Below, one piece after another: positions 33,986-43,414 of a stretch of 64,000 nucleotides of DNA (position 1 is its first letter; each line of letters opens with the position of its first letter). The translations under genes were made by a program, and so were the position numbers. The notes under the pieces were generated by a model, which saw nothing but the letters and a program-made list of their open reading frames with translations, searched no databases and was not told where the DNA came from. Source of the DNA: JAFGHJ01 sp964525555 (GTDB taxonomy: Bacteria; Hydrothermota; UBA3072); NCBI GenBank assembly GCA_964525555.1, contig CAZGHN010000001.1, forward strand, positions 248,001 to 312,000. Direction: 5' to 3'.

Positions 33986-34978
33986 ATGGAATGCGCAGTG
34001 ATTACTACATATCGATGCAACGCAAAGTGTCAGATGTGTAACACATGGAGATATCCTTCTAAAATATATGAAGAATTCAATCCAAAAATTTTAGAAAAAC
34101 TACCCGGCGGGATGAAACGAATAAATATAACCGGCGGAGAACCTTTACTTCGTAGAGATCTAGCTGATATCATTTCCATCTTAAATAAGAAGACAAGCCG
34201 TCTGGAAATTAGTACTAATGGTTACTTTACGGATCGCATCACCGAAATAGCAAAAAAATTCCCTGACATCACTATAAGAATTAGTGTCGAAGGACTTCCT
34301 CAAAAAAATGATTCATTAAGGGGAATATCTAATGGCTTTGACCATGCTTTGAGAACATTGCTCAAACTTAAATCACTTGGAATAAAAGATATAGGATTTG
34401 CTATTGTAATATCTCAACATAATATTTCCGATCTTCTTGAATTGTATTCTCTAGCATCTGATCTCGACGTTGAGTTTTCTCAATCCACCATGCATAACTC
34501 TTTTTATTTTCATAAAAATGACAATAAAATAGACAACTTCGAACTTATCGATAATACTATGAAAGATTTTATAATTAAACTACTTCAATCTAAAAGAAAA
34601 AATCTGAAACTTCGTGTCAAGGATTGGTTCAGGGCTTATATAAACATGGGATTACTAAGACATATGCATGGACAATGCAGAACAATTCCCTGTGGTGCCG
34701 GAACAGATTTATTTTTTGTAGACCCATGGGGTAGGATACTTGCCTGCAACGGCTCTGATGAACCTTTAATAATGGGCGATTTAACCACTACAAGTTTCGA
34801 AGAAATTTGGAATAGTAAAGAAGCAAATACTATAAGAGAAACTTTAAAAAATTGCAAAAAAAATTGTTGGATGATTGGAACTTCCGTACCCGCAATGCGG
34901 AAAAATATTCTAGTACCCACAAAATGGGTATTAAAAAACAAAGTAAGATTAAAGTTCGGCAGAGATATTATTTTATGA
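33986..34978 (+). CDS. Radical SAM protein with SPASM-like C-terminus
   Basis: 330 residues. The 4Fe-4S cluster motif C-x3-C-x2-C lies at Cys11/15/18 (YRCNAKCQMCNTW), followed by GGEPLLRRDL and the rest of the radical SAM barrel. The C-terminal portion has further cysteines (GQCRTIPCGAGTD..., LACNGSDEP, KNCKKNCW) in a SPASM/twitch-like arrangement for auxiliary clusters, with GDLTTTSFEEIWNS. It probably modifies a sugar or peptide in the polysaccharide pathway. Substrate unknown. A good AAGGAG site precedes the ATG. Confidence 0.88.
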   Translation: MECAVITTYRCNAKCQMCNTWRYPSKIYEEFNPKILEKLPGGMKRINITGGEPLLRRDLADIISILNKKTSRLEISTNGYFTDRITEIAKKFPDITIRISVEGLPQKNDSLRGISNGFDHALRTLLKLKSLGIKDIGFAIVISQHNISDLLELYSLASDLDVEFSQSTMHNSFYFHKNDNKIDNFELIDNTMKDFIIKLLQSKRKNLKLRVKDWFRAYINMGLLRHMHGQCRTIPCGAGTDLFFVDPWGRILACNGSDEPLIMGDLTTTSFEEIWNSKEANTIRETLKNCKKNCWMIGTSVPAMRKNILVPTKWVLKNKVRLKFGRDIIL

Positions 34979-34979
34979 C

Positions 34980-36131
34980 ATGAAAAACAAAAGGTTAAAA
35001 ATAGGAATAATAGGCATAAAGGGACTTCCGGCAACAAGAGGAGCTGACAGCGTAGTTGAATCTTTTATTCCTTATCTTAAAAAAAAGGGGCATGAAATTT
35101 GGGTATATGGAGATGAGTGGGACAAAGATTTTAAAGAAGAAATTTATACTCCAATAAAAATTAAGTCTATACCAATAAAAAACATAAGACCCACAATACT
35201 TTTCTTATCATCAGCTATCCACGCTGTTTTCAAAATGAACTTTGATGTTATTCATATACACAATGCGGAAGCCGCTTTTGTACTACCTATCTTAAGACTT
35301 CGTTTCCCAACCGTTATCACTTCTCACGCTATTGCTTACCGCAGAGAAAAATGGTCTAAATTCGGTAAATATCTTATCAAATTAATGGATAGACCTTTTT
35401 GTAAATGGTCAGACGTAGCAACAGCCGTATCAAAACCTCTTGCTGAATATTATAATTCGGGTTATAAAACTAACGTCCGTTTTATACCAAACGGAATTAA
35501 ATCTCCGGATTTCATTAATATAAAAGAGGCAACTTCAACTCTTAATTCCATTGGGCTGAAACCAAAAGAATATATTATTTTTATCGCAGGTCGTATTTTA
35601 CCATCAAAAGGATGTCACTTACTTCTTAAAGCTATGAAAAACCTGAAAAAGCCAACGAGAGTTCTGGTAGTAGGCGACTTAACTCAAATGCCCGATTATA
35701 CAGATACGTTAAAAGCAATAATACCTGAACAAACAGTTTTTCAACCTCTAATAAAAGACAAAACCATTCTCTTTGGACTATTATCATTATCCAAATTACT
35801 TGTATTTCCCTCTACTTATGAAGCAATGTCAATGGTATTGCTTGAAGCACTTGCTCTGAAAATCCCTCTAGTATGCAGTGACATACCAGAAAACATACAA
35901 CTTATTTCAAATAAGGAAATACTTTTTAAAAATGAAGACGTCCAATCCTTATCACAAAAAATTAAGTGGGCATTAGTACATGCAGAAAAAGTAAAAAAAA
36001 TTATAAACAAAATCCACAAAGATATAATAAAGTTATACAATTGGGAAACAATATCAGCTCAATACCTTGAATGTTACTACGAAGCAATAGAAAAAATTTT
36101 TACACAGCACCAATTCACATATAATAAATGA
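34980..36131 (+). CDS. GT4-family glycosyltransferase
   Basis: 383 residues. N-terminus GIIGIKGLPATRGADSVVESF resembles the DUF1972-type start of GT4 rhamnosyl/N-acetylglucosaminyl transferases, though these usually carry GGxE where this has GADS. The C-terminal group 1 domain reads IIFIAGRILPSKGCHLLLKAM...LVFPSTYEAMSMVLLEALALKIPLVCSD. It begins two bases after the radical SAM stop and overlaps the next gene by 4 bases. Confidence 0.92.
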   Translation: MKNKRLKIGIIGIKGLPATRGADSVVESFIPYLKKKGHEIWVYGDEWDKDFKEEIYTPIKIKSIPIKNIRPTILFLSSAIHAVFKMNFDVIHIHNAEAAFVLPILRLRFPTVITSHAIAYRREKWSKFGKYLIKLMDRPFCKWSDVATAVSKPLAEYYNSGYKTNVRFIPNGIKSPDFINIKEATSTLNSIGLKPKEYIIFIAGRILPSKGCHLLLKAMKNLKKPTRVLVVGDLTQMPDYTDTLKAIIPEQTVFQPLIKDKTILFGLLSLSKLLVFPSTYEAMSMVLLEALALKIPLVCSDIPENIQLISNKEILFKNEDVQSLSQKIKWALVHAEKVKKIINKIHKDIIKLYNWETISAQYLECYYEAIEKIFTQHQFTYNK

Positions 36132-37285
36132 AAAACAATAAAAGAAAAATAAAAGTATTTCTCTTTCATAATGAGATATCACCATATAGATCATTACTAT
36201 TTGAAGAATTAAGCAAAAAACTTGACCTAAAAGTTTTTTTTGGGAGAAGAAAAACAAAGTGGAGGAGATGGGATACGACCTTAGATAATTTTAGTTTTTA
36301 CTATGAGATATTAGTTCATTTCGATATAGGGAATTATTTTTTCAATTATAAACTACCTTTTAGACTTTTAGCAGAAGAATTTGACATATATATTTTAGCA
36401 GAGAACGCAAGACATTTTTTCTCAAATTTCATAGTTGTTTTTTTCGCTAAGATACGAAGAAAACCATTAATAATCTGGACAGAACAAGTAGAAACCAAAT
36501 ATCTTAAACATCACTATGCTAATTCACTTTTAAAAAGAGCTTTATTTATGGCACACTGGAAATTATCGGGAATCTATCGAAGAATAATATATTATTTAGC
36601 AGATTTTTTTGTAGCATTTTGCAAGAAAACAAAAGATTATCTGATTGAGATCGGAATCCCGGATAATAAGATTTCCTCAGGTATTCAGGTTATGCCTGCA
36701 CAACTTATGCCTAATACAACAATAAAAAAATCCGAAACAAAATTTAAAAATAAAATTGTTATTCTATATTTAGGATATCTTACAAAAAGAAAAGGCATTG
36801 ATATATTAATAGAAGCCTATAAAAAGTTAGATGAAAAAAATATTAGTTTGATAATAGCCGGTTCAGGTGAAGATGAAACACGACTGCGTTACATGGCAGG
36901 TAAAAGAAATGATATAAAATTTGTAGGACATACAAATGGAATGGACAAAGCCAACTATTACACAATTGCAGATATTTTTGTACTTCCCTCATTCCATGAC
37001 GAATGGGGATTAACAGTTAATGAAGCTATGTACTATGGTCTTCCCGTAATAATTACAGAATCTATTGGTGCCGTTGAAATTGTAGATAAGATAAAAAATG
37101 GTTTTATAATTAAGCCTAATAATGTAGATGAATTGTTTTCTTGTTTGCACATATTAGTAAGCGATCGTAAACTTCGAAAAAAAATGAGCGACCGTTCAAA
37201 AAATTATAAAAAAACCTATCTAATCGAAAACACGTTAAGACCCTTTATAAAAGCCATAAACAACGTGTATAAAGAGGCTCACTAG
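36128..37285 (+). CDS. GT4-family glycosyltransferase
   Basis: 385 residues, GT-B. The N-terminus (FLFHNEISPYRSLLFEELSK) is of the type that binds acceptor. The C-terminal domain carries LYLGYLTKRKGIDILIEAYK, IIAGSGEDE, PSFHDEWGLTVNEAMYYGLP and a GAVEIV end. It lies third in a coupled run of radical SAM and two glycosyltransferases. Acceptor and donor unknown. Confidence 0.92.
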   Translation: MKNNKRKIKVFLFHNEISPYRSLLFEELSKKLDLKVFFGRRKTKWRRWDTTLDNFSFYYEILVHFDIGNYFFNYKLPFRLLAEEFDIYILAENARHFFSNFIVVFFAKIRRKPLIIWTEQVETKYLKHHYANSLLKRALFMAHWKLSGIYRRIIYYLADFFVAFCKKTKDYLIEIGIPDNKISSGIQVMPAQLMPNTTIKKSETKFKNKIVILYLGYLTKRKGIDILIEAYKKLDEKNISLIIAGSGEDETRLRYMAGKRNDIKFVGHTNGMDKANYYTIADIFVLPSFHDEWGLTVNEAMYYGLPVIITESIGAVEIVDKIKNGFIIKPNNVDELFSCLHILVSDRKLRKKMSDRSKNYKKTYLIENTLRPFIKAINNVYKEAH

Positions 37286-37337
37286 GAATTATTAAGTATG
37301 AATTCAAAAAAACCAGGTTACCGAGGTATAATATTGA

Positions 37338-38195
37338 ATGATTAGAGAATTAGTTTGCGTTCTATTGCGATTAACTTTAATACCAACTTTCATTCGAGAA
37401 GTCATTCAGAGAAAAAGAGTAACTATTATTCTATATCACGATATAAATCCTAACCTTGCAGAAAAACATTTTAAGGTATTAAAAAATAAATATAATATTA
37501 TTGCTTTGAAAGACTATATAGAAGCAAGAAAATCAGGAAAAGTCAAGCAATTACCTCCTAAATCTTTAGTTATAACATTCGATGACGGATTTAAGATCAA
37601 TTATCGACTTAAACCAATAATAGAAAAATACAAAATACCTATCACTATTTTCTTATGCAGTGGAATAGTTGGCACAAAAAGACATTTCTGGTTCGAACAT
37701 AGTATTAAAAATAATAACCTTGAGCGGTGTAAAAATCTTCCTGACGCAGAGAGATTAGAGTATTTAAAAAAGTTTGGTTTCGAAGAGACAAAAGATTTTA
37801 AGAATAGAATGAGTCTATCCGAAAAGGAAATTAGAGACATGAAAAATATAGTCGATTTTCAATCACACACCATATTTCATCCTACGCTGCCAAAATGTTT
37901 TACCAATAGAGTACGCAAAGAAATTTTACATTCGAAAAAACAGCTCGAATCTGATTATGGATTTAAAATATACGCACTATCCTACCCAAATGGGGATTAC
38001 TCTGACAGGGAGATTTCAATCGCTAAAAATGCGGGTTATGAATGCGGCATAACCCTTGATTTAGGATTTAATTCTCAAAACACTAACCTTTTTAGATTGA
38101 AACGCATTTGTATTAGCGATAGAGCAGATGTAAACGAATTATTAGTTACGGTAAGCGGATTATGGGAACTTATCAAAAGAGTATTAAATACCTAA
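37338..38195 (+). CDS. Polysaccharide deacetylase (NodB/CE4 family)
   Basis: 285 residues. A short hydrophobic N-terminus is followed by ILYHDINP and the NodB homology domain. The metal/catalytic aspartates are in VITFDDGFKINY, the metal-binding histidines in SHTIFHPTL (H-x4-H spacing), and YPNGDYSDREI follows. It probably removes N-acetyl groups from a glycan made by this locus. 52 bases separate it from the preceding gene. Confidence 0.9.
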   Translation: MIRELVCVLLRLTLIPTFIREVIQRKRVTIILYHDINPNLAEKHFKVLKNKYNIIALKDYIEARKSGKVKQLPPKSLVITFDDGFKINYRLKPIIEKYKIPITIFLCSGIVGTKRHFWFEHSIKNNNLERCKNLPDAERLEYLKKFGFEETKDFKNRMSLSEKEIRDMKNIVDFQSHTIFHPTLPKCFTNRVRKEILHSKKQLESDYGFKIYALSYPNGDYSDREISIAKNAGYECGITLDLGFNSQNTNLFRLKRICISDRADVNELLVTVSGLWELIKRVLNT

Positions 38196-38303
38196 CAATA
38201 TGCAGTTAATAAGAAACAGTAAATGTTAAAAGAGAAACACTATGAATATAAAGTTGTTAAGCAAAAAAATCGCTAAATTTTCTTTCAAGAGTTAAAAATA
38301 TAA

Positions 38304-39242
38304 ATGCCTAAATACTTAAAAACAGATAAGCCTTTTTTCCCTAAAATTAAATTAAAATACATAAAAAATCCATATCTGGGTTTAGAAAAAACAAAACAAT
38401 TCGTCTTAAGTAAACCAACAAGGATAGAATTTATCGCTAAGTTGTTAAAAAATTTTAAAAAATCTGTAACTCCCGAAAAATGGGTTTTCATAATAGGATG
38501 TTACAATTCTGGTACTACGTTACTCGAGACAATACTCTCGGAGCATCCGGAAATTAGTGTTTTAGATGAAGGTGTTTTCAAAACAAATCAATTAATAACC
38601 CCTGAAGAACTCGGCTGGACCAGAATGTGGTATAAAACTATGGAAGAGGTACGACTAACAGAAAGAGATACATCCGTAGACCCTGAAGAGGTAAAAAGAG
38701 ATTGGGCCCTATTTTTCGACCCAAGAAAAAGAATTTTCCTTGAGAAGTCAATTGTAAATAGCGCTAGAATTAGATGGTTACAGAAACATTTTCAAGACCC
38801 TTACTTTATTTTTATCGTAAGAAATGGATATGCTGTAGCCGAAGGGATTAGACGAAAAACTCACAAAAGCAGATGGGGCATACCAAAGGAATTCGGCCAA
38901 TTTTATCCAATCAAACTTTGTGCTCAACAGTGGGTTACTAGTAATCAGATAATAGAAAAAGACTCTAAAAAAATTATTAACTTTAAAAAAATATTTTATG
39001 AAGAGCTATGTGATTTTCCCAAAAGAACAATAAAAAAAATCTTAAATTTTTTAGATATAGAATCGGAAATATCTTGGAATAAAGATCAAAAATGGGAGAT
39101 TCAGGAAAAGTATTCAAGGATAAAAAATATGAACGATAAAAGTATATCAAACCTAAACATGCAAGAAATTAAAGATATAGAAACTATAGCAAAAGAAACG
39201 CTCGAATATTATGGTTATCCATTACTATCTAAAGAAATCTAA
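38304..39242 (+). CDS. Sulfotransferase-like protein
   Basis: 312 residues. The segment WVFIIGCYNSGTTLLETILSE matches the 5'-phosphosulfate-binding loop of the sulfotransferase superfamily, and VNSARIRWLQKHFQDPYFIFIVRNG fits the 3'-phosphate motif (RxxxxxxxxS/RNP region). A C-terminal KIFYEELCDFPKRTIKKILNFLDIE block is typical. It predicts a sulfated surface polysaccharide. ATG start without a clear ribosome-binding site, and 108 bases after the deacetylase. Confidence 0.85.
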   Translation: MPKYLKTDKPFFPKIKLKYIKNPYLGLEKTKQFVLSKPTRIEFIAKLLKNFKKSVTPEKWVFIIGCYNSGTTLLETILSEHPEISVLDEGVFKTNQLITPEELGWTRMWYKTMEEVRLTERDTSVDPEEVKRDWALFFDPRKRIFLEKSIVNSARIRWLQKHFQDPYFIFIVRNGYAVAEGIRRKTHKSRWGIPKEFGQFYPIKLCAQQWVTSNQIIEKDSKKIINFKKIFYEELCDFPKRTIKKILNFLDIESEISWNKDQKWEIQEKYSRIKNMNDKSISNLNMQEIKDIETIAKETLEYYGYPLLSKEI

Positions 39243-39418
39243 TGATTTATATAAACATAAATATTTCTCAAAAACCGAAAACGTATAATCGTAACACAAT
39301 ACGAAAAAACATTGCACAATAAAATTAAAACGAAAAAAGAAAGCAAATGCAAATTAAAATAATAAAAAGTAAGACAATAGCTTGGTATAATATAGTTTAA
39401 TTAGATAAATATATAAAG

Positions 39419-40948
39419 ATGGAAATCGACAAAACAGAAGATATAGCAAAAAAAATCATCAAAGGTGGGAGCATAAGTTTTAGCGGCAATATATTTGGAA
39501 AAAGCATTAGACTCATACTTGAGATAATCTTAACCAGAGTGCTCGGAGCTTCCGTATATGGGTTATATGCAATTGGCATTAATCTTATGGAAATAACTAC
39601 AGGATTCTCTACTTTTGGTTTTCATAATTCTATTGTTAGATTTGGTTCTGTATTTAAAAGCAACGGAGATAATGAAAATTTAAAGGGAACTTTTCTTATT
39701 TCTGTATTATTCCCTTTTATTATCTCAATTATTATATCAATCTTAATGTACTTTTTTTCTGACATAATAGCTATCAATATTTTTAAAAAACCAGAATTAA
39801 TAATAGTTATAAGAATGCTTTCTTTCGCTCTACCATTTTATGCTTTTCTTTTTCTCTCAGCGAATGCTGCACGGGTCTTCCTCAGAATGGATTATGCTGC
39901 CAATTTGGAATTCGTTATACACCCCCTATTAACTTTGATTATAGTTGTATTTCTTTTCTTAATCGGTTTTAAATTAGAGGGAATATTACTTGCTTTTAGC
40001 ATATCTTCCGTTGTTTCAGCCTTTTTGGGTTTTTATATTTTAATAAAATTATATCCGGATCTTATTTCTAAGCTTAGACCACGTTTTCCTTTTAAGAAAA
40101 TTTTCACCTACTCCTCAACAGTTTTTGTGAGCGGTTTCTCCAGTACACTACTTCTCTCGAAGGCAGATAGAATAATGTTGGGAATTATGGATATTTCCAG
40201 GAATGTTGGAATTTATAATGCGGGAGTCACTACTGCTCATCAAATGAGCATATTTCTAATTTCCTTTAATGCAATATTTTCACCAATAATTGCGGCTTTT
40301 TTCAATAAGGGAAAAATCAAACAATTGGGAGAACTTTTTAAAACAGTAACAAGATGGATTTTTACATTCTCCTTCCCTATTTTTTTAATCTTCGTTTTAT
40401 TTTCAAAAGATATTATGGGACTATTTGGAAGTGAATTTAAAGCCGGGGGAAACGTATTAATAATTTTAGGTGCCGGAACTTTAATAGATGTGAGTGTAGG
40501 CTCTGTCGGCTTTATGTTAAATATGACTGGAAAGGAAAGAGTCGAGTTTATGAACATTCTCATTTTTGGAACTATTAATATAGCATTAAACCTAATATTG
40601 ATACCAAGATTAAGTTATTTAGGAGCTGCAGTAGCTACCGCTATTTCAATTGGTCTACTAAATATTTCTCGCCTTTTGGAAGTTCATCATTTCTATAAAG
40701 TACATCCATACAATAAATCGTTTCTCAAGCCTCTTTTTTCAGGTTTAATTACATATGTAGCTATATATATACTTAAAACATCAATTCATGTAAAAGGGCT
40801 ATGGTGGTTAGGAATAACATTGCTGTTCCTCTTAATTTATTCAGTTATTTTGATTGGAATGGGAATAGAAAAGAATGATCTTATGATTTTGGAAGCCTTG
40901 AAAAATAAAATCGGCTTAAAAAGAAATAGCAATAAATTTGATAAATAG
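39419..40948 (+). CDS. Polysaccharide flippase (Wzx/MATE-like)
   Basis: 509 residues with about 14 hydrophobic helices. The N-terminus GGSISFSGNIFGKSIRLILEIILTRVLGASVYGLYA is characteristic of the polysaccharide biosynthesis/MOP exporter family. It translocates lipid-linked repeat units across the inner membrane for the ligase/polymerase and Wzz encoded upstream. A TATAAT-like box lies near 39380-39386, but no matching -35 is seen. Confidence 0.92.
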   Translation: MEIDKTEDIAKKIIKGGSISFSGNIFGKSIRLILEIILTRVLGASVYGLYAIGINLMEITTGFSTFGFHNSIVRFGSVFKSNGDNENLKGTFLISVLFPFIISIIISILMYFFSDIIAINIFKKPELIIVIRMLSFALPFYAFLFLSANAARVFLRMDYAANLEFVIHPLLTLIIVVFLFLIGFKLEGILLAFSISSVVSAFLGFYILIKLYPDLISKLRPRFPFKKIFTYSSTVFVSGFSSTLLLSKADRIMLGIMDISRNVGIYNAGVTTAHQMSIFLISFNAIFSPIIAAFFNKGKIKQLGELFKTVTRWIFTFSFPIFLIFVLFSKDIMGLFGSEFKAGGNVLIILGAGTLIDVSVGSVGFMLNMTGKERVEFMNILIFGTINIALNLILIPRLSYLGAAVATAISIGLLNISRLLEVHHFYKVHPYNKSFLKPLFSGLITYVAIYILKTSIHVKGLWWLGITLLFLLIYSVILIGMGIEKNDLMILEALKNKIGLKRNSNKFDK

Positions 40949-41088
40949 GGTTTAGTGAATATGAAAAAAATATTTAATTTATTTTCATGTCAAAAAAGTT
41001 AAAAAAACAATAACTTATACTTTTATTTCTCATAACACAATTTTATTTAGGGTTTTATTTATAAATAACATCAAAATAAAAATCGTAA

Positions 41089-42552
41089 TTAAGGTTCTCT
41101 GTAATCTTCCAATTTTTCTCTGAAAAATCTTTCCATTTCTTCTGAATAAAGTGAATCTTCCCATCCTTCAATCATACGTTCACACGGATACCTGCAAATC
41201 ATCTGAGGCTGAATCTTATTAATAACTTCCCATCTATCTTTTTCCTCCTGCAGTTCTAATGCCCAATCATCATCACGATGTAACATAAGACCAAAAACTT
41301 TATTCTGCTCATCAATAATTCTTTTAAATTCCTTGGCAAAACCTTCTAAATTACCTCCAACTACTGGTGGATAAGTTTCACAAACAACAATATCTATATT
41401 ATCATTTCCTGCTAATTTTTTTAAATCTAAACCCCGTTGTCTGCCCCATGCACCCCATCTATGTACTTCTGGTAAAGTAAGAAGTGAATCTTCTATACAT
41501 TCATAAGGAAGGCTTTTGAAAAAATTACCAAAGTAAACTACACCATACCAATCGGGATTATTTTTATTTGCCTCATTTGCAGCTTTCGCTAACCTTCCAA
41601 TCCAGTTATTCACGAATAGTTCTCCTATAAAATCAAACCAGTGCACCCAAACTCCTTCTGCTCTGGGCAAATCTACAAATCTCTGTCCTGTATATATTTT
41701 TTTCGGGACATTGTATCCAGGATAATATGCAGTAAATTGTTCTCCATCTACAATACCATTCGGAACCATTTCTATTTTATGTACTGGGAATTTATCCACT
41801 ACATTATTATATTGGTCTAAGACGTTATTTTCAATACAATATTCTCTCCATTGTTCAAGAACCGCATCGCTATAAACAGTAAAATTCCAGTAATCCCAGC
41901 GCTCGTCATGGTCAGGGTAACATTCGAGATATTTGATATGATCTTCATTAAAGAAAAATCCATTCAATAAAGTAATACCATCTGAAATTTTCATCTTATC
42001 CCAATACCTGCTTTCCCATAAGGTAATAAAAGTATCCATAGCCTCAGGATTCAAAATATCAAATACCGGATCATCAGTCTCAACATGACAACTGTCTTTT
42101 CCCTTTTTTCTAAAATAAGCGGGTAAAATATGACCTAAAGAATCCATCCTTCTAGCCTGACAATTTGCTTTAATAGTCTCCCAAGAAATACCCAGTGTTG
42201 GAAGGTCACCTCTTATAATACGCCAGGAAGATGCCCATAAATCAATTCCATAATTTTTAGCAACTTCTGCAATCACTCTATGGTTATCTACAGCTATGTC
42301 ACTATAACCGAGTATTTCAAATTCAACACCATTAACTCTTCCTTTAAGAAGTCCAAATACTGAATCAGCCTGCCTACGACTGTATATTGCACCATATTGT
42401 GATTTGTAAGAAGTATGAACACCCTGAACCAAAAGATATCCTTTAGGAACAGCTTTATTCCCGGCATAAGCAATAACAGCTGAAACCAAAAATCCTGACA
42501 AAAATAAAATAAGATAACGTAAAAACATATTGAATTCACTATATTTATTCAC
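41089..42552 (-). CDS. Secreted putative glycoside hydrolase-like protein
   Basis: 487 residues. An N-terminal signal or anchor helix (YLILFLSGFLVSAVIAYAG) is followed by a soluble aromatic- and acid-rich domain with motifs suggestive of a TIM-barrel glycosidase: GVEFEILGYSDIAVDNHRV, FFFNEDHIKYLECYP, GVWVHWFDFIGE, WYGVVYFGNFF, IDIVVCETYPP. It is convergent with the flippase gene. The family could not be named with confidence. It may trim or degrade the locus polysaccharide, or be unrelated. Confidence 0.6.
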   Translation of the reverse strand: MNKYSEFNMFLRYLILFLSGFLVSAVIAYAGNKAVPKGYLLVQGVHTSYKSQYGAIYSRRQADSVFGLLKGRVNGVEFEILGYSDIAVDNHRVIAEVAKNYGIDLWASSWRIIRGDLPTLGISWETIKANCQARRMDSLGHILPAYFRKKGKDSCHVETDDPVFDILNPEAMDTFITLWESRYWDKMKISDGITLLNGFFFNEDHIKYLECYPDHDERWDYWNFTVYSDAVLEQWREYCIENNVLDQYNNVVDKFPVHKIEMVPNGIVDGEQFTAYYPGYNVPKKIYTGQRFVDLPRAEGVWVHWFDFIGELFVNNWIGRLAKAANEANKNNPDWYGVVYFGNFFKSLPYECIEDSLLTLPEVHRWGAWGRQRGLDLKKLAGNDNIDIVVCETYPPVVGGNLEGFAKEFKRIIDEQNKVFGLMLHRDDDWALELQEEKDRWEVINKIQPQMICRYPCERMIEGWEDSLYSEEMERFFREKLEDYREP

Positions 42553-42578
42553 AACAAAATATCATTTTTCTTTCTAAA

Positions 42579-42606
42579 TAATTATCTTGTCTTTAATAGC
42601 AGTCAA
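42579..42606 (-). promoter_or_regulatory. Promoter for the glycosidase-like gene
   Basis: Minus strand: -35 TTGACT (42601-42606), 16-bp spacer, -10 TAATTA (42579-42584). It lies at the 3' edge of the decayed wecB remnant. The -10 is weak. Confidence 0.5.
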
Positions 42607-42644
42607 ACTATACACAACAAGTATAAGAGCTCTGTTTCCCCACG

Positions 42645-42736
42645 AGCAGCCGAGCCAACTTCGAGATTTACATCAGGCTCCTTTATACCAAACTCATCGA
42701 AAAAGCATCTAGACATATTATTAATGGGACAGCCTA
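42645..42736 (-). pseudogene. WecB (UDP-GlcNAc 2-epimerase) N-terminal fragment
   Basis: In one minus-strand frame the translation reads NMSRCFFDEFGIKEPDVNLEVGS, which corresponds to the NMSxxFFxEL-I-EPDxNLxVGS block about 70-95 residues into WecB/MnaA epimerases. The similarity then fades (AARGETEL, where family members continue GSHAEQTA). No start codon or downstream domain is present. It lies 3' of the C-terminal fragment of the same family, the reverse of the gene order. Confidence 0.6.
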
Positions 42737-42753
42737 AAATTATAACACGTTTA

Positions 42754-42963
42754 TCATCTGCTATTATATCTCCTAATAATAATCGCAATAATCCTCTCCG
42801 CAGTCTTTCCATCCCAAAGAAGCATGCCTTTTGATTTCTTTTGTTTCCCATTTAGTATCTTAAAAGCTTCTTCAATAATCGCATCAGGATTCACTCCAAC
42901 TAATACATTTGTACCTCTGGTTATAGTAAAAGGTCTCTCGGTATTTTCCCTTATTGTTAAACT
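42754..42963 (-). pseudogene. WecB (UDP-GlcNAc 2-epimerase) C-terminal fragment
   Basis: The minus-strand frame starting at AGT 42963 reads SLTIRENTERPFTITRGTNVLVG, then NPDAIIEEAFKIL, and ends LLWDGKTAERI...RYNSR with stop at 42754-42756. This is the C-terminal ~70 residues of WecB, where the family has TLRENTERPxTxxxGTNxLVG and LWDGKAAERI. The upstream part is missing: the coding match begins abruptly where a hicA-like reading stops. Confidence 0.7.
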
Positions 42964-43021
42964 TGGAATTTAATAGTATTTTCTCTGCTCCCTTTGCTGT
43001 AAATCTTGGTAATTTAGCTAA
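42964..43021 (-). pseudogene. HicA toxin N-terminal remnant
   Basis: Overlapping the hicB stop, the minus-strand frame from 43021 reads LAKLPRFTAKGAEKILLNSK. This matches the usual HicA start (xAKLPRFTAKExxKILxKxGF). After about 20 codons it runs straight into the WecB C-terminal fragment. The catalytic histidine region of HicA (GSHxxY) is gone, so the toxin cannot be functional. It also lacks an ATG. Confidence 0.6.
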
Positions 43022-43238
43022 CTTGAACTTGTAGAGATGTGGTTAAAATTTTTTTGTTTAAAAGGTCTCTTACCCCATCTTCCGATAATGTCTCTAAATA
43101 CAGTTCAATAGCTTCTTTTATGTTTTTAAATGTTTCTTCCAAAGAATCGCCCTGTGTCTGACATCCTTCAAGTTCCGGACAGTAAGCATAAAATACATGT
43201 TCATCTTTCTCAACTATAACATTAACCTTATAAGACAT
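43014..43238 (-). CDS. hicB: HicB-family antitoxin
   Basis: 74 residues with the HicB-like fold: YKVNVIVEKDEHVFYAYCPELEGCQTQGDSLEETFKNIKEAIELYLETL. The short tail (LTTSLQVQVS) has no obvious DNA-binding domain. HicB neutralises the mRNA interferase HicA, normally encoded next to it, but here only a 20-codon hicA stub remains. It therefore looks like an orphan antitoxin kept after loss of its toxin. A TAGGAGG-like site precedes the ATG. Confidence 0.85.
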   Translation of the reverse strand: MSYKVNVIVEKDEHVFYAYCPELEGCQTQGDSLEETFKNIKEAIELYLETLSEDGVRDLLNKKILTTSLQVQVS

Positions 43239-43284
43239 TTTCCATCCTCCTAAGTCTATACTCTTATAAATATATATTTAAAAT

Positions 43285-43312
43285 AAGATAACGATTTTTT
43301 CCATTTTGACAA
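43285..43312 (-). promoter_or_regulatory. hicB promoter
   Basis: Minus strand: -35 TTGTCA (43307-43312), 16-bp spacer, -10 TATCTT (43285-43290). The leader would be about 40 bases. Confidence 0.6.
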
Positions 43313-43414
43313 GAGTCAACTAATACGCGAAAAAATCAAAAACACTACATCTCAATATGTAAATCATGTGGCTTGAAACATATAGAATATTTGCTATAAC
43401 GATTTGTCGGGTAT

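Noticed and set aside
39380..39386. TATAAT box before the flippase as a promoter
   Set aside because: No TTGACA-like -35 at 16 bp or nearby spacing. It is probably chance in AT-rich DNA.
42603..42851. An 82-codon minus-strand frame across the wecB remnants
   Set aside because: It joins two different frames of the decayed epimerase and has no coherent domain. It is better described as two pseudogene fragments.
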